Source: Magnetococcales bacterium (GTDB lineage: Bacteria > Pseudomonadota > Magnetococcia > Magnetococcales > JADGAP01). From it: 36,011 nt of DNA. The notes under the pieces were generated by a model that was not told where the DNA came from, did not search any database, and saw only the letters and a list, made by a program, of their open reading frames with translations. The position numbers and the translations under genes are program-made. The stretch is taken from NCBI GenBank assembly GCA_015231965.1, contig JADGAP010000014.1, positions 1 through 36,011 of the forward strand, in the 5' to 3' direction. Below are positions 15,965 to 24,530 of this stretch, piece after piece; positions within the stretch are counted from its first letter, which is position 1; every line of letters begins with the position of its first letter.

Positions 15965-17850
15965 GATCCCTCCCGCCGCTGGCGAATCTCGATGCCGAAA
16001 CGGTTTTGCGGATTGAACGGCTCCGCCCCCACCCCCCACACCTTGTCGTAATGGGCCTTGATCCATTCCAGGGTTTTCAGACCAAAGTCTGGATGCACCC
16101 CGAAGGTGGCGTAGCCCACGGCGCGGGTGTTGCGATGGATCAACACCACGTAATCCGCCCGCCCCTTGCGCAATGCCGCCAAAATTTTCTCCTCGCCCTG
16201 GGTGCGATAAAGATGGGGCATGAAATCGGTGTGGGGGGTGGGATTGCGCCGCCGGGTGAGATAGTTGAGCAGCGCCCCTTCCGGCAACGCCGCCAGGGTC
16301 GCCCCCGACGGGGTGTTCTCCTCGATCCAGCGCCGGGCTTGATCCATGGACTCGCCCCAGTTGTCCACCTCCTGGGGAAAGTCCCGAATGGCGTCGCCGC
16401 CGCTTCCCAGGGTGAAGCTCTTGGCCCCGAAATAGACCCCGTCGAGATAAAATCCCGCCAGACAGATCCCTCCAAGATAGAGCGTCATCAACCGTCGCAG
16501 GCGATCACGAGACGCGGCGAAACGCGCCTCAAGCGCCGCCGGGGCCCATCCGGTGAGCAGCGCCGCCGTCGTCGCCAACGCCGGGGCCGCCATGTAAAAA
16601 CCGTACTCGGCCAGGGTGAGGTTGAACGCCATGCGCAACATCATCGCCAAACTGAACATGGCCCCGAGGGCCAGTTCATGCGCCTCCGCCCCCCGCCGGT
16701 TCATCATCCCCCCGGGGCGGAACCAGGAATAAAGAAAGGAGCCGACCAGGATCAGCCCCACCCACTGCAACGGCCGGACCGCCAGCGCCAAAAAATGATA
16801 GGGCGGACGAATCAGCAGCATCCACGCCGCCGCCGCCATCGCCGCGCTCAACAGCAGCAGGCGCAATCCCCGAAATGTCACCTCGCCCCCGGCAGCCGCC
16901 CACACGGTTCCCAGTCGCGCCGCCGAGGCCAGCAGCACAAACTGGAGCAACAGGCTCTTCCCCTGCGCCAGACCGTTGACCAGAGGCTGGTCGATGCCCA
17001 TGAGCCGCCATTGGAACTGTTCCACGAAGCCCGGAGCCAGGGCGGCGGTCCAGGCCCCGGCGACCGAGGACCACGCCTCGGCGGGGGCCATGCGAGGGGA
17101 AAAGTAGAGGAGGAAAAAGAGCGCCGGGAGCCCACATCCCAACCCGAAAATACCCGCCTGCCCCAAGGTGGGGCGACGCAACCCGGGGATCTTCCACACT
17201 GCCGCCCCATGGAGCGCCAGCGCCGCCACCGCCGCCGCGAACAGTTCCACCTTGGTGAGAAACACCCCGCCCAGACAGAGCCCCGCCCACAACGGCGTCC
17301 AGCCCCCCCCATGCCGGGCGTGGCGGGCCAGGAGATGGATCATCCCCGCAGCGAGAACCAGCCCATGAAGAATTTCATGGCTGTAGGGGGTGATGAGATT
17401 GAATCCCCCCTCCAGACTGATGTGGTTGAACAGGCTGAACACCAGCAACACCAGACCGGCCATCAGGGCCGGAACGGTTCCCACCCCTCGGGCGACGCCG
17501 CGAAAAACCAGCAGCAGCCAGAGCAACGACAAGAGCAGGTTGGCGGTGAACTGGGTTTGATAGGAGACGCCAAACAGTCGAAACAGCAGCGCGTTGAAAT
17601 AGTGGGAAAGAGGACCGTAAACTTGATACAAATCGGTGTAGAGAACCTCCCCCTCGCTGATGCGCCAGGGAAGGTAGAGTTCCCGCCCGAAATCGATGAT
17701 GACGTTGGGCCATGCCCGCCAGGAGAGCAGGGTGAATCCGGCGAACAGCGCGACCAACAGCCACTCCCGGCGATGCCATCCCCCCACCCGCCCCTCGGAG
17801 GGGTCGCCCCAGGGCTCGAAGGGCGGGGCCTCGCCGGGGAGGGGGGTCAC
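15961..17850 (-). CDS. polytopic GT-C / family 39-like glycosyltransferase
   Basis: A 629-residue multi-spanning membrane protein with about 10-12 hydrophobic helices and a soluble C-terminal domain of roughly 150 residues. The first periplasmic loop carries IDFGRELYLPWRISEGEVLY and DLYQVYGPLSHYFNALLF, resembling the acidic loop of GT-C (PMT/ArnT-like) enzymes. Those enzymes move a sugar from a polyprenyl-phosphate donor to a lipid or protein acceptor. The acceptor cannot be predicted. The start is GTG, overlapping the ccmH stop as GTGA, and the stop overlaps folC, so three functionally unrelated genes are translationally coupled. The soluble tail (residues about 480-629) has no motif I recognise. 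Confidence 0.75.
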   Translation of the reverse strand: MTPLPGEAPPFEPWGDPSEGRVGGWHRREWLLVALFAGFTLLSWRAWPNVIIDFGRELYLPWRISEGEVLYTDLYQVYGPLSHYFNALLFRLFGVSYQTQFTANLLLSLLWLLLVFRGVARGVGTVPALMAGLVLLVFSLFNHISLEGGFNLITPYSHEILHGLVLAAGMIHLLARHARHGGGWTPLWAGLCLGGVFLTKVELFAAAVAALALHGAAVWKIPGLRRPTLGQAGIFGLGCGLPALFFLLYFSPRMAPAEAWSSVAGAWTAALAPGFVEQFQWRLMGIDQPLVNGLAQGKSLLLQFVLLASAARLGTVWAAAGGEVTFRGLRLLLLSAAMAAAAWMLLIRPPYHFLALAVRPLQWVGLILVGSFLYSWFRPGGMMNRRGAEAHELALGAMFSLAMMLRMAFNLTLAEYGFYMAAPALATTAALLTGWAPAALEARFAASRDRLRRLMTLYLGGICLAGFYLDGVYFGAKSFTLGSGGDAIRDFPQEVDNWGESMDQARRWIEENTPSGATLAALPEGALLNYLTRRRNPTPHTDFMPHLYRTQGEEKILAALRKGRADYVVLIHRNTRAVGYATFGVHPDFGLKTLEWIKAHYDKVWGVGAEPFNPQNRFGIEIRQRREGS

Positions 17851-18374
17851 AACTCCACCTGCTCCATCTCCCGTTTGATCCGATCATGGAGCGCCCCGGC
17901 GGCGGCGCCTCCCCCGGAGGTGGCCGCGGCGGACGCAGCGGCGACGCCCCCCCCTCCGGACTCCGCCGCCCCCGTCTCGGCGGGACGACGCCAGCGGCGC
18001 AACGCCTTCCACAGCACCCCGCCCCCGATCAACAGACCGAGAAAGGGACCGGCCCACAAAATCCAGTTGCCGCCGCTTTTCAGAGGTTCCAGATAGATAT
18101 AGTCGCCGTAACGCTGGAGAAAATAGTCGCGAATCGCCGGTTCCGTCTCCCCCGCCCGCACCTTGTCGCGGATCACCCCCAGCATGTCCTTGGCCAGGTC
18201 CGAGTTGGACTCGTAGACCGACTGATTTTGACAGACGGCGCAGCGCAAATCCTTGGCAATGCGGCGCACCAGCTCCTCGGAGGGCTCCTCCCCCCGCTCC
18301 GCCGCTCCGGCGACGGCGACCAGCAGCAGGCTCCCCAACATCAACGCAACGGGCAACGGGCTCGAATGGCGCAT
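17847..18374 (-). CDS. ccmH: cytochrome c maturation protein CcmH/CycL
   Basis: A 175-residue CcmH. The signal sequence (about 6-25) is followed by the thiol motif LRCAVCQNQSVYESNSDLA with Cys45 and Cys48, which reduces apocytochrome or relays reductant before haem attachment in the periplasm. A membrane helix follows (NWILWAGPFLGLLIGGGVLW), then an Ala/Gly-rich cytoplasmic tail. I used the ATG at 18374, since AAAGG lies seven bases upstream; an ATG six bases earlier is possible. No other ccm genes are here. The c-type cytochrome at 29823-30209 would be a client of the pathway. Confidence 0.92.
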   Translation of the reverse strand: MRHSSPLPVALMLGSLLLVAVAGAAERGEEPSEELVRRIAKDLRCAVCQNQSVYESNSDLAKDMLGVIRDKVRAGETEPAIRDYFLQRYGDYIYLEPLKSGGNWILWAGPFLGLLIGGGVLWKALRRWRRPAETGAAESGGGGVAAASAAATSGGGAAAGALHDRIKREMEQVEL

Positions 18375-18456
18375 GAACATGCCTTTGCACGGCTCTCTTC
18401 GTGGATAACCCCACCCCCGCGCCCCCCATCCAGGCGAGCGGGAGTCCCTTGATCCC

Positions 18457-18657
18457 TCATCCCCCGGCGACGGCGAACTCCACGGCCCCGGGCTGCTCCA
18501 TCCGCCGACTGGCCTGGAGAATCTCCATCCCCACCACGTTTCCGGCGGCGTCGTAGTCAAGGATCATTCCTGGCTTCTCCTCGTCGCTTTCCGCCACGGG
18601 GCGGTCGTTGAACAGAATGCGAACCACATCCACCGACGGGTCATGGGTCATCTTCAT
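18457..18657 (-). CDS. DUF2283 family small protein
   Basis: A 66-residue protein with the DUF2283 pattern: DVVRILFNDRPVAES near the N-terminus, then the characteristic GMILDYDAAGNVVGMEILQA. The family is small, soluble and of unproven function; members often sit beside DUF4258 toxin-like genes and are suspected antitoxins. No DUF4258 partner is visible here. GGGAG lies six to seven bases before the ATG. MITE-like element B begins about 40 bases upstream, so a partner gene could have been lost or its promoter displaced; that is inference. Confidence 0.85.
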   Translation of the reverse strand: MKMTHDPSVDVVRILFNDRPVAESDEEKPGMILDYDAAGNVVGMEILQASRRMEQPGAVEFAVAGG

Positions 18658-18747
18658 GGGACGCTCCCTGGCCAGTCGAGTGTGGACATGGCGTAATATA
18701 GTAATTCCAAACCATTTTTACACATTGCCAGCCACAGACTTTATGCT

Positions 18748-18775
18748 CGTCATTCCCGCGAAAGCGGGAATCCAG
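18748..18775 (+). repeat. inner arm of MITE B
   Basis: This 28-base arm is identical to the one at 6357-6384, built on the ATTCCC-N8-GGGAAT pattern with CGTC before and CCAG after. Confidence 0.85.
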
Positions 18776-18863
18776 GAAAGCCGATAGGCGAATGGCTCCC
18801 TTCAAACAAACGGAAAAGGGGCTTGGCTCCTCGTGGCGACGCCTGCATTTCCCACACCCTCCC

Positions 18864-18891
18864 CTGGATTCCCGCTTCCGCGGGAATGACG
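18864..18891 (-). repeat. inverted inner arm of MITE B
   Basis: The reverse-complement arm with a single substitution (GCTTCCGC instead of GCTTTCGC in the core). It is followed by GGTTTCGTCGTGGGGGAGTT, similar to the flank in element A. Confidence 0.85.
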
Positions 18892-18978
18892 GTTTCGTCG
18901 TGGGGGAGTTGGTTGCACACCCAGACGCTGCTTGGCTTGACGTCCAAATTTCAATTGTAACGACTATTAACGGGGCGA

Positions 18979-20364
18979 TCACCCCACCGTCAGGGTCTTC
19001 TCCATGAATCCCTTCACCGAGGCGGCGTCGGCGGGCAAGATTTGGCAACGGGCGGGTTTGTCCAACAATCCCACCAGGGGCGGGGGGAGTTCCGGCTCGA
19101 ACCCCACCGCCTGCCGCACCGCATCGCCGAACTTGGCGGGATGGGCGGTGGCCAGACAAATCGCCTCCGACTCCCCTTCCGCCGCCGCCACCCCCACCGC
19201 CGTGTGGGGATCCAACAGGTAGCCGCTCTCCTGCCAAGTGCGGCGGATCCGCTCCAGGGTCTCCGCCTCCCCCACCGCCCGGGCGGTGAAAATCCCGGCC
19301 ACCTGGGCGAACTTTTCCGACGGAACGGCGAATTCTCCCTCCTGGTTCAACGCCGCCATCATCTCCCGCACCGCCGCCCCATCGTCGCCCATCAGGTGAT
19401 AGAGGTAACGCTCGAAGTTGGAGGAGACCTGAATATCCATGGAGGGGCTGACGGTGGGCACCACCTCGCCGGTGCGATAGGTTCCGCTGTGGACGAAGCG
19501 GGTGAGAATGTCGTTGCGATTGGTGGCCAGGATCAGCCGCCGAATGGGAACCCCCATCCGTTGGGCCACATATCCCGCGAAAATGTCGCCGAAATTGCCG
19601 GTGGGCACGGAAAAAACCACCTCCCGCTCCGGATCCTCCCCCGCCACCCGGCTCCAGGCGTGGGCGTAGTAGATGATCTGGGCCAAGATCCGCGCCCAGT
19701 TGATGGAGTTGACCGCCCCCAACCGCCAACGGTCGCGGAATTCCGCGTCGCCGAACAGCTCCTTGACGATGCGCTGGCCGTCGTCGAACACCCCCTGGAT
19801 GGCGATGTTGTGGACATTGTCATCCAGCACCGTGGTCATCTGCCGCTCCTGGATCGGCGACACCCGGCCATGGGGATGAAGGATGAAAATGCGGATGCGC
19901 TCCCGCCCCCTCACCCCGTGGATGGCGGCGGAGCCGGTATCCCCCGAGGTCGCCCCGAGAATGGTGAGAAAGCCCCCGTCCCGCTGGAGAAAATATTCAA
20001 ACAGCCGCCCGAGGAATTGCAGCGCCACATCCTTGAAGGCCAAGGTCGGGCCGTGGAACAGCTCCAAGATCCACTGATTCCCCACCCGGACCAGCGGCGT
20101 GATCTCCGGATGGGAGAATCCGGCGTAGGCGCGGCGAATCAACGAGGCCAAATCCCCGTCGGGAATCTCCCCGTCGACAAAGGGACGCAGGATCTCCAGG
20201 GCCAGCTCCTGGAACGACAGGCCGCTCCAGCGCCGCCGCTCCCCGGGTCCGAACCAGGGATAGCTTTCCGGCAGAAAAAGCCCGCCGTCATCGGCCAGAC
20301 CCTTCATCACGGTTTCGGCGAAACTTAACGAGGGGCTCAACCCCCGAGTGCTGATGTAACGCAA
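18979..20364 (-). CDS. thrC: threonine synthase
   Basis: A 461-residue PLP enzyme converting O-phosphohomoserine to threonine. The N-terminus MRYISTRGLSPSLSFAETVM and GLADDGGLFLPESYP are standard for the longer bacterial/fungal type. The PLP lysine is Lys111 in HGPTLAFKDVALQF. The phosphate-binding and substrate motifs ILGATSGDTGSAAIHG and SVPTGNFGDIFAGYV follow. The start is TTG, with AAGGA nine bases before it; the family N-terminus fits this start. It lies 33 bases after the CigR-like gene on the same strand, so the two may be cotranscribed. Element B begins ten bases after its stop. Confidence 0.95.
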   Translation of the reverse strand: MRYISTRGLSPSLSFAETVMKGLADDGGLFLPESYPWFGPGERRRWSGLSFQELALEILRPFVDGEIPDGDLASLIRRAYAGFSHPEITPLVRVGNQWILELFHGPTLAFKDVALQFLGRLFEYFLQRDGGFLTILGATSGDTGSAAIHGVRGRERIRIFILHPHGRVSPIQERQMTTVLDDNVHNIAIQGVFDDGQRIVKELFGDAEFRDRWRLGAVNSINWARILAQIIYYAHAWSRVAGEDPEREVVFSVPTGNFGDIFAGYVAQRMGVPIRRLILATNRNDILTRFVHSGTYRTGEVVPTVSPSMDIQVSSNFERYLYHLMGDDGAAVREMMAALNQEGEFAVPSEKFAQVAGIFTARAVGEAETLERIRRTWQESGYLLDPHTAVGVAAAEGESEAICLATAHPAKFGDAVRQAVGFEPELPPPLVGLLDKPARCQILPADAASVKGFMEKTLTVG

Positions 20365-20397
20365 CGCTTGGGTTCCTTCTCAAGACGATTCAAGGGG

Positions 20398-20964
20398 CTA
20401 CTGGCCCAGCACATCCAAAATTTCCCGGGTGGATTGGATCACCCGCACCACCTTGTCCCCCACCACCCGCACCTCATGTCCGGCGGGCAAGGGGGGCAGG
20501 CGACGCAGCACGTCCTCCGGCAAGGGATGCGACTGACGATAGAGATCCTGGTCCATCCGCTCCCCCCGCGCCAGTTTTTTTTGCCAACCGGGCGGCAACG
20601 CCTCCCCCCGGGCCGCCTTCTTCGCCAGACCAGGGGGCAGGTTCTTCCCCCCCTGGCGGCTCTCGCCGCCCCCCGAACGTCCCAGAAAATCGTCCAGCAC
20701 CCGACGGACTTCGTCGGAATCCCAGCTTCGCCCATCCCGCAACGATTTTCCCGAAGCGCCTTCCCGCCCGTCCCGGTGATCGTCCCGGCGTTGATCGTGA
20801 CGTTCGTTGTCCCGCGACTCTTGACGCTGCTGCTTTTTCCGCTGACCGGGAGGTCCGCCTCCCTCATCCTCCTCGGCGTGGGGAGGCTTGGCCCACGCCC
20901 CGTCCCCCGCCCCCAACAGCAGCAACGCCGCCACCAACATCGCCAATCCACGAGGGTGCTTCAT
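20398..20964 (-). CDS. secreted CigR/RcnB-like protein
   Basis: A 188-residue exported protein. Residues about 5-25 form a signal peptide ending near GAWAKPP. The middle (about 35-70) is a very hydrophilic Gln, Arg, Asp and His-rich stretch. The C-terminal half has the CigR-type repeat LPPGLAKKAARGEALPPGWQ, then LPPLPAGHEVRVVGDKVVRV and a closing helix. Family function is not settled: CigR is an anti-virulence effector in Salmonella, and RcnB-like proteins act in periplasmic metal homeostasis. GGGAGG lies before the ATG at 20964. It sits between the ATPase/TOPRIM-like cassette and thrC on the same strand. Confidence 0.7.
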   Translation of the reverse strand: MKHPRGLAMLVAALLLLGAGDGAWAKPPHAEEDEGGGPPGQRKKQQRQESRDNERHDQRRDDHRDGREGASGKSLRDGRSWDSDEVRRVLDDFLGRSGGGESRQGGKNLPPGLAKKAARGEALPPGWQKKLARGERMDQDLYRQSHPLPEDVLRRLPPLPAGHEVRVVGDKVVRVIQSTREILDVLGQ

Positions 20965-21020
20965 GAGGATGCCTCCCTGTTCCTGAAAAATCCCTGAAAT
21001 CCATTCACGCCCTGGGAGAT

Positions 21021-21599
21021 TCACGCATTCATCAACTCCCGCAACCGCAACCATTCGCTCCGCGCCGCCCGCAAGGAGGGCATGGCGGGCTCGTTTTCCG
21101 GGAATCGAAACGATTCGATGAAGGATCGAGCCATGTCCCGGGCATGAACCGGAAGCTCCTTGCTGTATTTATCCTTGAATTTCTTGCCCCCAAGTATCGC
21201 CTGCTCTTCGTTGGATTCACCAGTCAGAAAAAAGTGATACCAGTTCTCCAGACACCATTTCGGCGCAATGATGGCGACCGCCTCATCATTTTTCAATGGA
21301 ACCTTACCGTTTTTCTTCAGGCAGACCGCCAACTCACGGTAATGCTGTTCAACGCTCCCCTTGTCGGCATCCAACACAACAATGAGCGCAATTCTCCGGC
21401 TTCGTCCCCGAATCGAGGAAAGCGCCAAGGGATAATTATCCCGAACCCATTGTTCCGCCGACCCCTGACTTGGCGGAGCCATCCTTTTGACAATTTGATG
21501 GGGTTCCAGCCCCTTTTCACTCAGGAATGCCTTGGCGAAGCGGTAATGGTTCTCGTCCTCGCACAAGATAACCGCTCGCCATCCACCCAATCTAGTCAT
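21021..21599 (-). CDS. TOPRIM-like small protein coupled to an AAA ATPase
   Basis: A 192-residue protein I cannot place in a named family with certainty. Three spaced motifs suggest a TOPRIM-type metal site like that of DUF4276/DUF4435/RloB-type proteins: an early acidic motif ILCEDENHYRFAKAFL (Glu14), a strand ending in IALIVVLDADKGS (Asp77 and Asp79), and CLENWYHFFLTG (about 116-127). The ATG at 21599 overlaps the ATPase stop by eight bases and has GGGGGTGG seven bases upstream, so the two are translationally coupled. Base composition is lower in GC than in the neighbouring serA and thrC. ATPase plus TOPRIM pairs recur in phage defence; the role here is inferred. Confidence 0.7.
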   Translation of the reverse strand: MTRLGGWRAVILCEDENHYRFAKAFLSEKGLEPHQIVKRMAPPSQGSAEQWVRDNYPLALSSIRGRSRRIALIVVLDADKGSVEQHYRELAVCLKKNGKVPLKNDEAVAIIAPKWCLENWYHFFLTGESNEEQAILGGKKFKDKYSKELPVHARDMARSFIESFRFPENEPAMPSLRAARSEWLRLRELMNA

Positions 21600-22743
21600 C
21601 GATGATCCACCCCCATTCCACCAAGGTGGCGATGGGTAACTCATCTCCCTCCGCTTCCCTGGCGATGCGCTTGAGCCGGGTATGACCCGATCCTCCTTCC
21701 CGATAGAACCAGATCCCCCGCTCCTCGGCGAGAAAATTGATGATCCTGGGATGGTGGGAAATCAGGATGCACTGGCCCTTGGGTTCGGGAGTGTTCATTA
21801 ACTCGTCGATCCGGTCCAGCCAGGGCTGCACCTCCCGGAGCGCCAGATAGTTTTCCGGCTCATCGATAAAGAGGGTGACTCCTTCTGTTTCCTTCAAGAC
21901 GGCAAGAAGCGCGTAAAGAACGAGCAGACATTTTTGTCCATGGGAAAGCCCGTGGATAGGAATGCCCCCTCTACCTTTTCCATCGACGGAGAAAACGGAT
22001 TGCAGTTGGTAAAGTTCCCCTCCCATCTTCGCTGTTTGCATTCCCAGGAATCCGGGAAAGAGTCGGCGCAGCGTAAGTGTGAGATCAACCGCAAGATCCG
22101 CCTGGATGACATGCTGATACCATAATGCAAACCGCTCCAGGTCAAGACCTGGATTCACGAGTTGGTTCCAAACCGCCGAACCGGGTTGATAGTCCGAAGC
22201 AATAGACGAAGGATTGATCCGGATGAGCAACAGATTCGAACGCAACCATTCACGAAACCAAGACAATTTGCGATTGTCCGGCCCTTCCATCAACCACCCC
22301 ACGCCAGATCGCGACCATTCGAGATTAAATTCGGGTCCGGAACTCCCGTCATCCCTGAACAAACGCGCCTTCGGCGCTTTGAACTCAAAAAGTTGCCTGC
22401 CGTTGAAGGTCAAAGACTCCTCAAGCATATGGAAACTTCGGTAAGGTTGGGAGTGTTCAATAACCAAACGGTAGAGGTAGGCACCGCCGTTTCCATCAAC
22501 CTGCAACTCGAATATCTGCTCGGCATACTGAGTGGAGGAAGGTTCCCAGAAAGTGCAATCCTGCTTCTGGAAGATCGATTCGACCGTCTCCTGGTCCACG
22601 ACAAACCGCCGCAGTTTGTCCAGCGCGTCCATGACGGCGCTTTTGCCGGAGCCGTTCTCCCCCATCAGCAGGGCGAAGCGGTCCAACTCCAGGGTGAAGT
22701 TGACCAGGCATCGAAAATTGTCGACGTAGAGCTTCTTCAACAT
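21592..22743 (-). CDS. AAA family ATPase (SMC/RecF-like), likely defence component
   Basis: A 383-residue ABC/SMC-type ATPase. The N-terminus MLKKLYVDNFRCLVNFTLEL is the usual start of RecF/OLD-like proteins. Walker A is GENGSGKS (28-35), the signature is LSHGQK (266-271), Walker B is LFIDEPEN (291-298) and the switch His is in ISHHP (about 330). The region between Walker A and the signature is about 230 residues without a long coiled coil, similar to ATPases of two-gene anti-phage systems. No nuclease domain is fused; the adjacent TOPRIM-like protein could supply one. It starts 50 bases downstream of serA on the same strand, with GAGG before the ATG. Confidence 0.9.
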   Translation of the reverse strand: MLKKLYVDNFRCLVNFTLELDRFALLMGENGSGKSAVMDALDKLRRFVVDQETVESIFQKQDCTFWEPSSTQYAEQIFELQVDGNGGAYLYRLVIEHSQPYRSFHMLEESLTFNGRQLFEFKAPKARLFRDDGSSGPEFNLEWSRSGVGWLMEGPDNRKLSWFREWLRSNLLLIRINPSSIASDYQPGSAVWNQLVNPGLDLERFALWYQHVIQADLAVDLTLTLRRLFPGFLGMQTAKMGGELYQLQSVFSVDGKGRGGIPIHGLSHGQKCLLVLYALLAVLKETEGVTLFIDEPENYLALREVQPWLDRIDELMNTPEPKGQCILISHHPRIINFLAEERGIWFYREGGSGHTRLKRIAREAEGDELPIATLVEWGWIIDD

Positions 22744-22792
22744 GGAGCGGACCTCTCTCGCCCTCCTGACGCTGGGAAGGGCATTCCGGGGT

Positions 22793-24379
22793 TCAGTAGC
22801 GGATCTGCCGCACTTCCAGCACGTTGGTGACTTGGGCGAGGCGATCCATCACCGCTTGCGAGGCCTCCTGGTCGGTGTTGATGAAGGCGATGGCCCGGCC
22901 GCCGACGTGGTCGCGGCCCAGGTGGAAGTTGGCGATGTTGATCCCCGCCTCGCCGAGGATCGAGCCCACCCGTCCGATGAGGCCGGGGGCGTCCTGGTTG
23001 GCGATGAAGAGCATGTTGCCCTCCGGCGCGGCCTCGATGGGGATGCCGTCCATCTCCACCAGCCGGGGCTGTTCGCCGTAGAGCAGGGTGCCGGAGACCG
23101 AACGCTGCCTTTTATCGCAGATGACGGTGGCGGTGATCAGCGAGGTGAAGCCCCGTTGCGCCCGGGGTTTGGTGGAGACATCCATCTCGATGCCCCGCTC
23201 CTTGGCGATGACCGGGGCGTTGACCATGTTGACCCCCGGATCCAGCATCGGAGCCAGGATGCTCTTGAGAATGGTGGTGGTGATGGGCATGCGGTTGAGG
23301 TCCGCCACCTCGCCCTCGTAGGCCACCTCGATGCGCTTGACCCCGGTGGTGGCCATCTGCCCCAGGGTGGTCCCCAGCTTGTCGGCCAGGTTGAGGTAGG
23401 GGCGCAAGATCGGCAGCTCCTGCTCGGAAACCGACGGAATGTTGACTGCGTTCTGAATCGTCCCCTTGAGCAGATAGTCGGCGATCTGCTCCGCCACCTG
23501 CACTGCCACGTTGACCTGCGCCTCCTTGGTCGAGGCCCCCAGGTGGGGGGTCAGCACCACGTTTTCGTAGCCGAACAGGGGATGCTCCTGGGCCGGCTCC
23601 ACCTCGAAGACGTCCAAGGCGGCGGCGAAGACCTTGCCCGAATCCAGGGCCGCTTGCAGCGCCGCCTCGTCGACGATGCCGCCCCGAGCGCAGTTGACGA
23701 TGATCACCCCTTTTTTCATCCGGGCGAAGGCGTCGGCGTTCACCAGATGGCGGGTCTTGGCGTTGAGCGGGGTATGCAGGGTGAGCAGATCGATGGTCGG
23801 CCAGAGATCCTCGGGGGTTTCGGCCACCTCGACGCCCATCTCCTCGGCCCGCTGGCGGGAGAGGAAGGGGTCGTAGACCATCACCCGCATCCCCAGGGCC
23901 TTGCACCGCTCCACCACCAGCGCCCCGATGTTGCCCGCGCCGATTACCCCCACCGTCTTGTGATAGAGTTCCACCCCCATGAAGCGGTTTTTCTCCCACT
24001 TGCCCGCCTTGGTCGAGGCCGTGGCCGCCCCGATTTGACGGGCGGCGGCCATCATCATGGCGACGGCGTGTTCGGCGGTGGTGATGGAGTTGCCGAAGGG
24101 GGTGTTCATGACGATGATCCCCCGCTTGGAGGCGGCGGGGATGTCCACGTTGTCCACCCCGATGCCCGCCCGCCCGATCACCCGCAGCCGACCGGCGGCC
24201 TCCAGCAGTTCGGCGGTGAGCTTGCTGGCGGAACGAATAGCGACGCCGTCGTATTCGCCGATGATGGCCTTGAGTTCAGCGGGAGGAAGGCCGGTCTTGA
24301 CCTCCACCTCCACCCCCCGCTTGCGGAAGACCTCCTCGGCCAGGGGGGACATTTTATCGGCGATAAGCACTTTCGGCAT
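22793..24379 (-). CDS. serA: D-3-phosphoglycerate dehydrogenase
   Basis: A 528-residue long-form SerA, the first enzyme of serine synthesis, oxidising 3-phosphoglycerate with NAD. The nucleotide loop is GVIGAGNIG (about 144-152). Catalytic residues are Arg232 in NCARGGIVDE, Glu261 in DVFEVEP and His279 in TPHLGAST. Residues after about 315 form the intervening domain, and the C-terminal ACT domain (from about 455) contains GNMLFIANQDAPGLIGRVGS and GINIANFHLGRD, the site of serine feedback in this class. The ATG at 24379 has AAGGA eight bases upstream; the open frame before it is unlike the family. Confidence 0.96.
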   Translation of the reverse strand: MPKVLIADKMSPLAEEVFRKRGVEVEVKTGLPPAELKAIIGEYDGVAIRSASKLTAELLEAAGRLRVIGRAGIGVDNVDIPAASKRGIIVMNTPFGNSITTAEHAVAMMMAAARQIGAATASTKAGKWEKNRFMGVELYHKTVGVIGAGNIGALVVERCKALGMRVMVYDPFLSRQRAEEMGVEVAETPEDLWPTIDLLTLHTPLNAKTRHLVNADAFARMKKGVIIVNCARGGIVDEAALQAALDSGKVFAAALDVFEVEPAQEHPLFGYENVVLTPHLGASTKEAQVNVAVQVAEQIADYLLKGTIQNAVNIPSVSEQELPILRPYLNLADKLGTTLGQMATTGVKRIEVAYEGEVADLNRMPITTTILKSILAPMLDPGVNMVNAPVIAKERGIEMDVSTKPRAQRGFTSLITATVICDKRQRSVSGTLLYGEQPRLVEMDGIPIEAAPEGNMLFIANQDAPGLIGRVGSILGEAGINIANFHLGRDHVGGRAIAFINTDQEASQAVMDRLAQVTNVLEVRQIRY

Positions 24380-24530
24380 GGCGACGTTCCTTGGAGAGGG
24401 TGCGTGGTCAAAGGCGAAACCATCCCCCCGCCCGGAAACCCTCGCGGCCCGGGGGGACAAGACGTTGCGTGCGGCCAACACTCCCGACGGCCCGCCCGAG
24501 GGGCGCGGACCGTCGCTGGAATGACTCGGG

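Larger units (their letters stand above)
18697..18968. mobile_element. MITE-like element B (non-coding, about 272 bp)
   Basis: This second member of the family seen at 6287-6675 has matching ends. The left end reads TATAGTAATTCCAAACCATT. The right end, on the minus strand, reads AATAGTCGTTACAATTGAAA. Both resemble the ends of element A. The inner 28-base arms are shared, with the left arm identical and the right arm differing at one base. The sequence between the arms is unrelated in length and content to element A, so the conserved parts are the ends and arms. It lies between thrC and the DUF2283 gene and encodes no protein. Confidence 0.72.

Noticed and set aside
18641-19729. 362-residue minus-strand ORF over element B and thrC
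   Set aside because: A shadow of thrC in another frame joined to translated repeat sequence.
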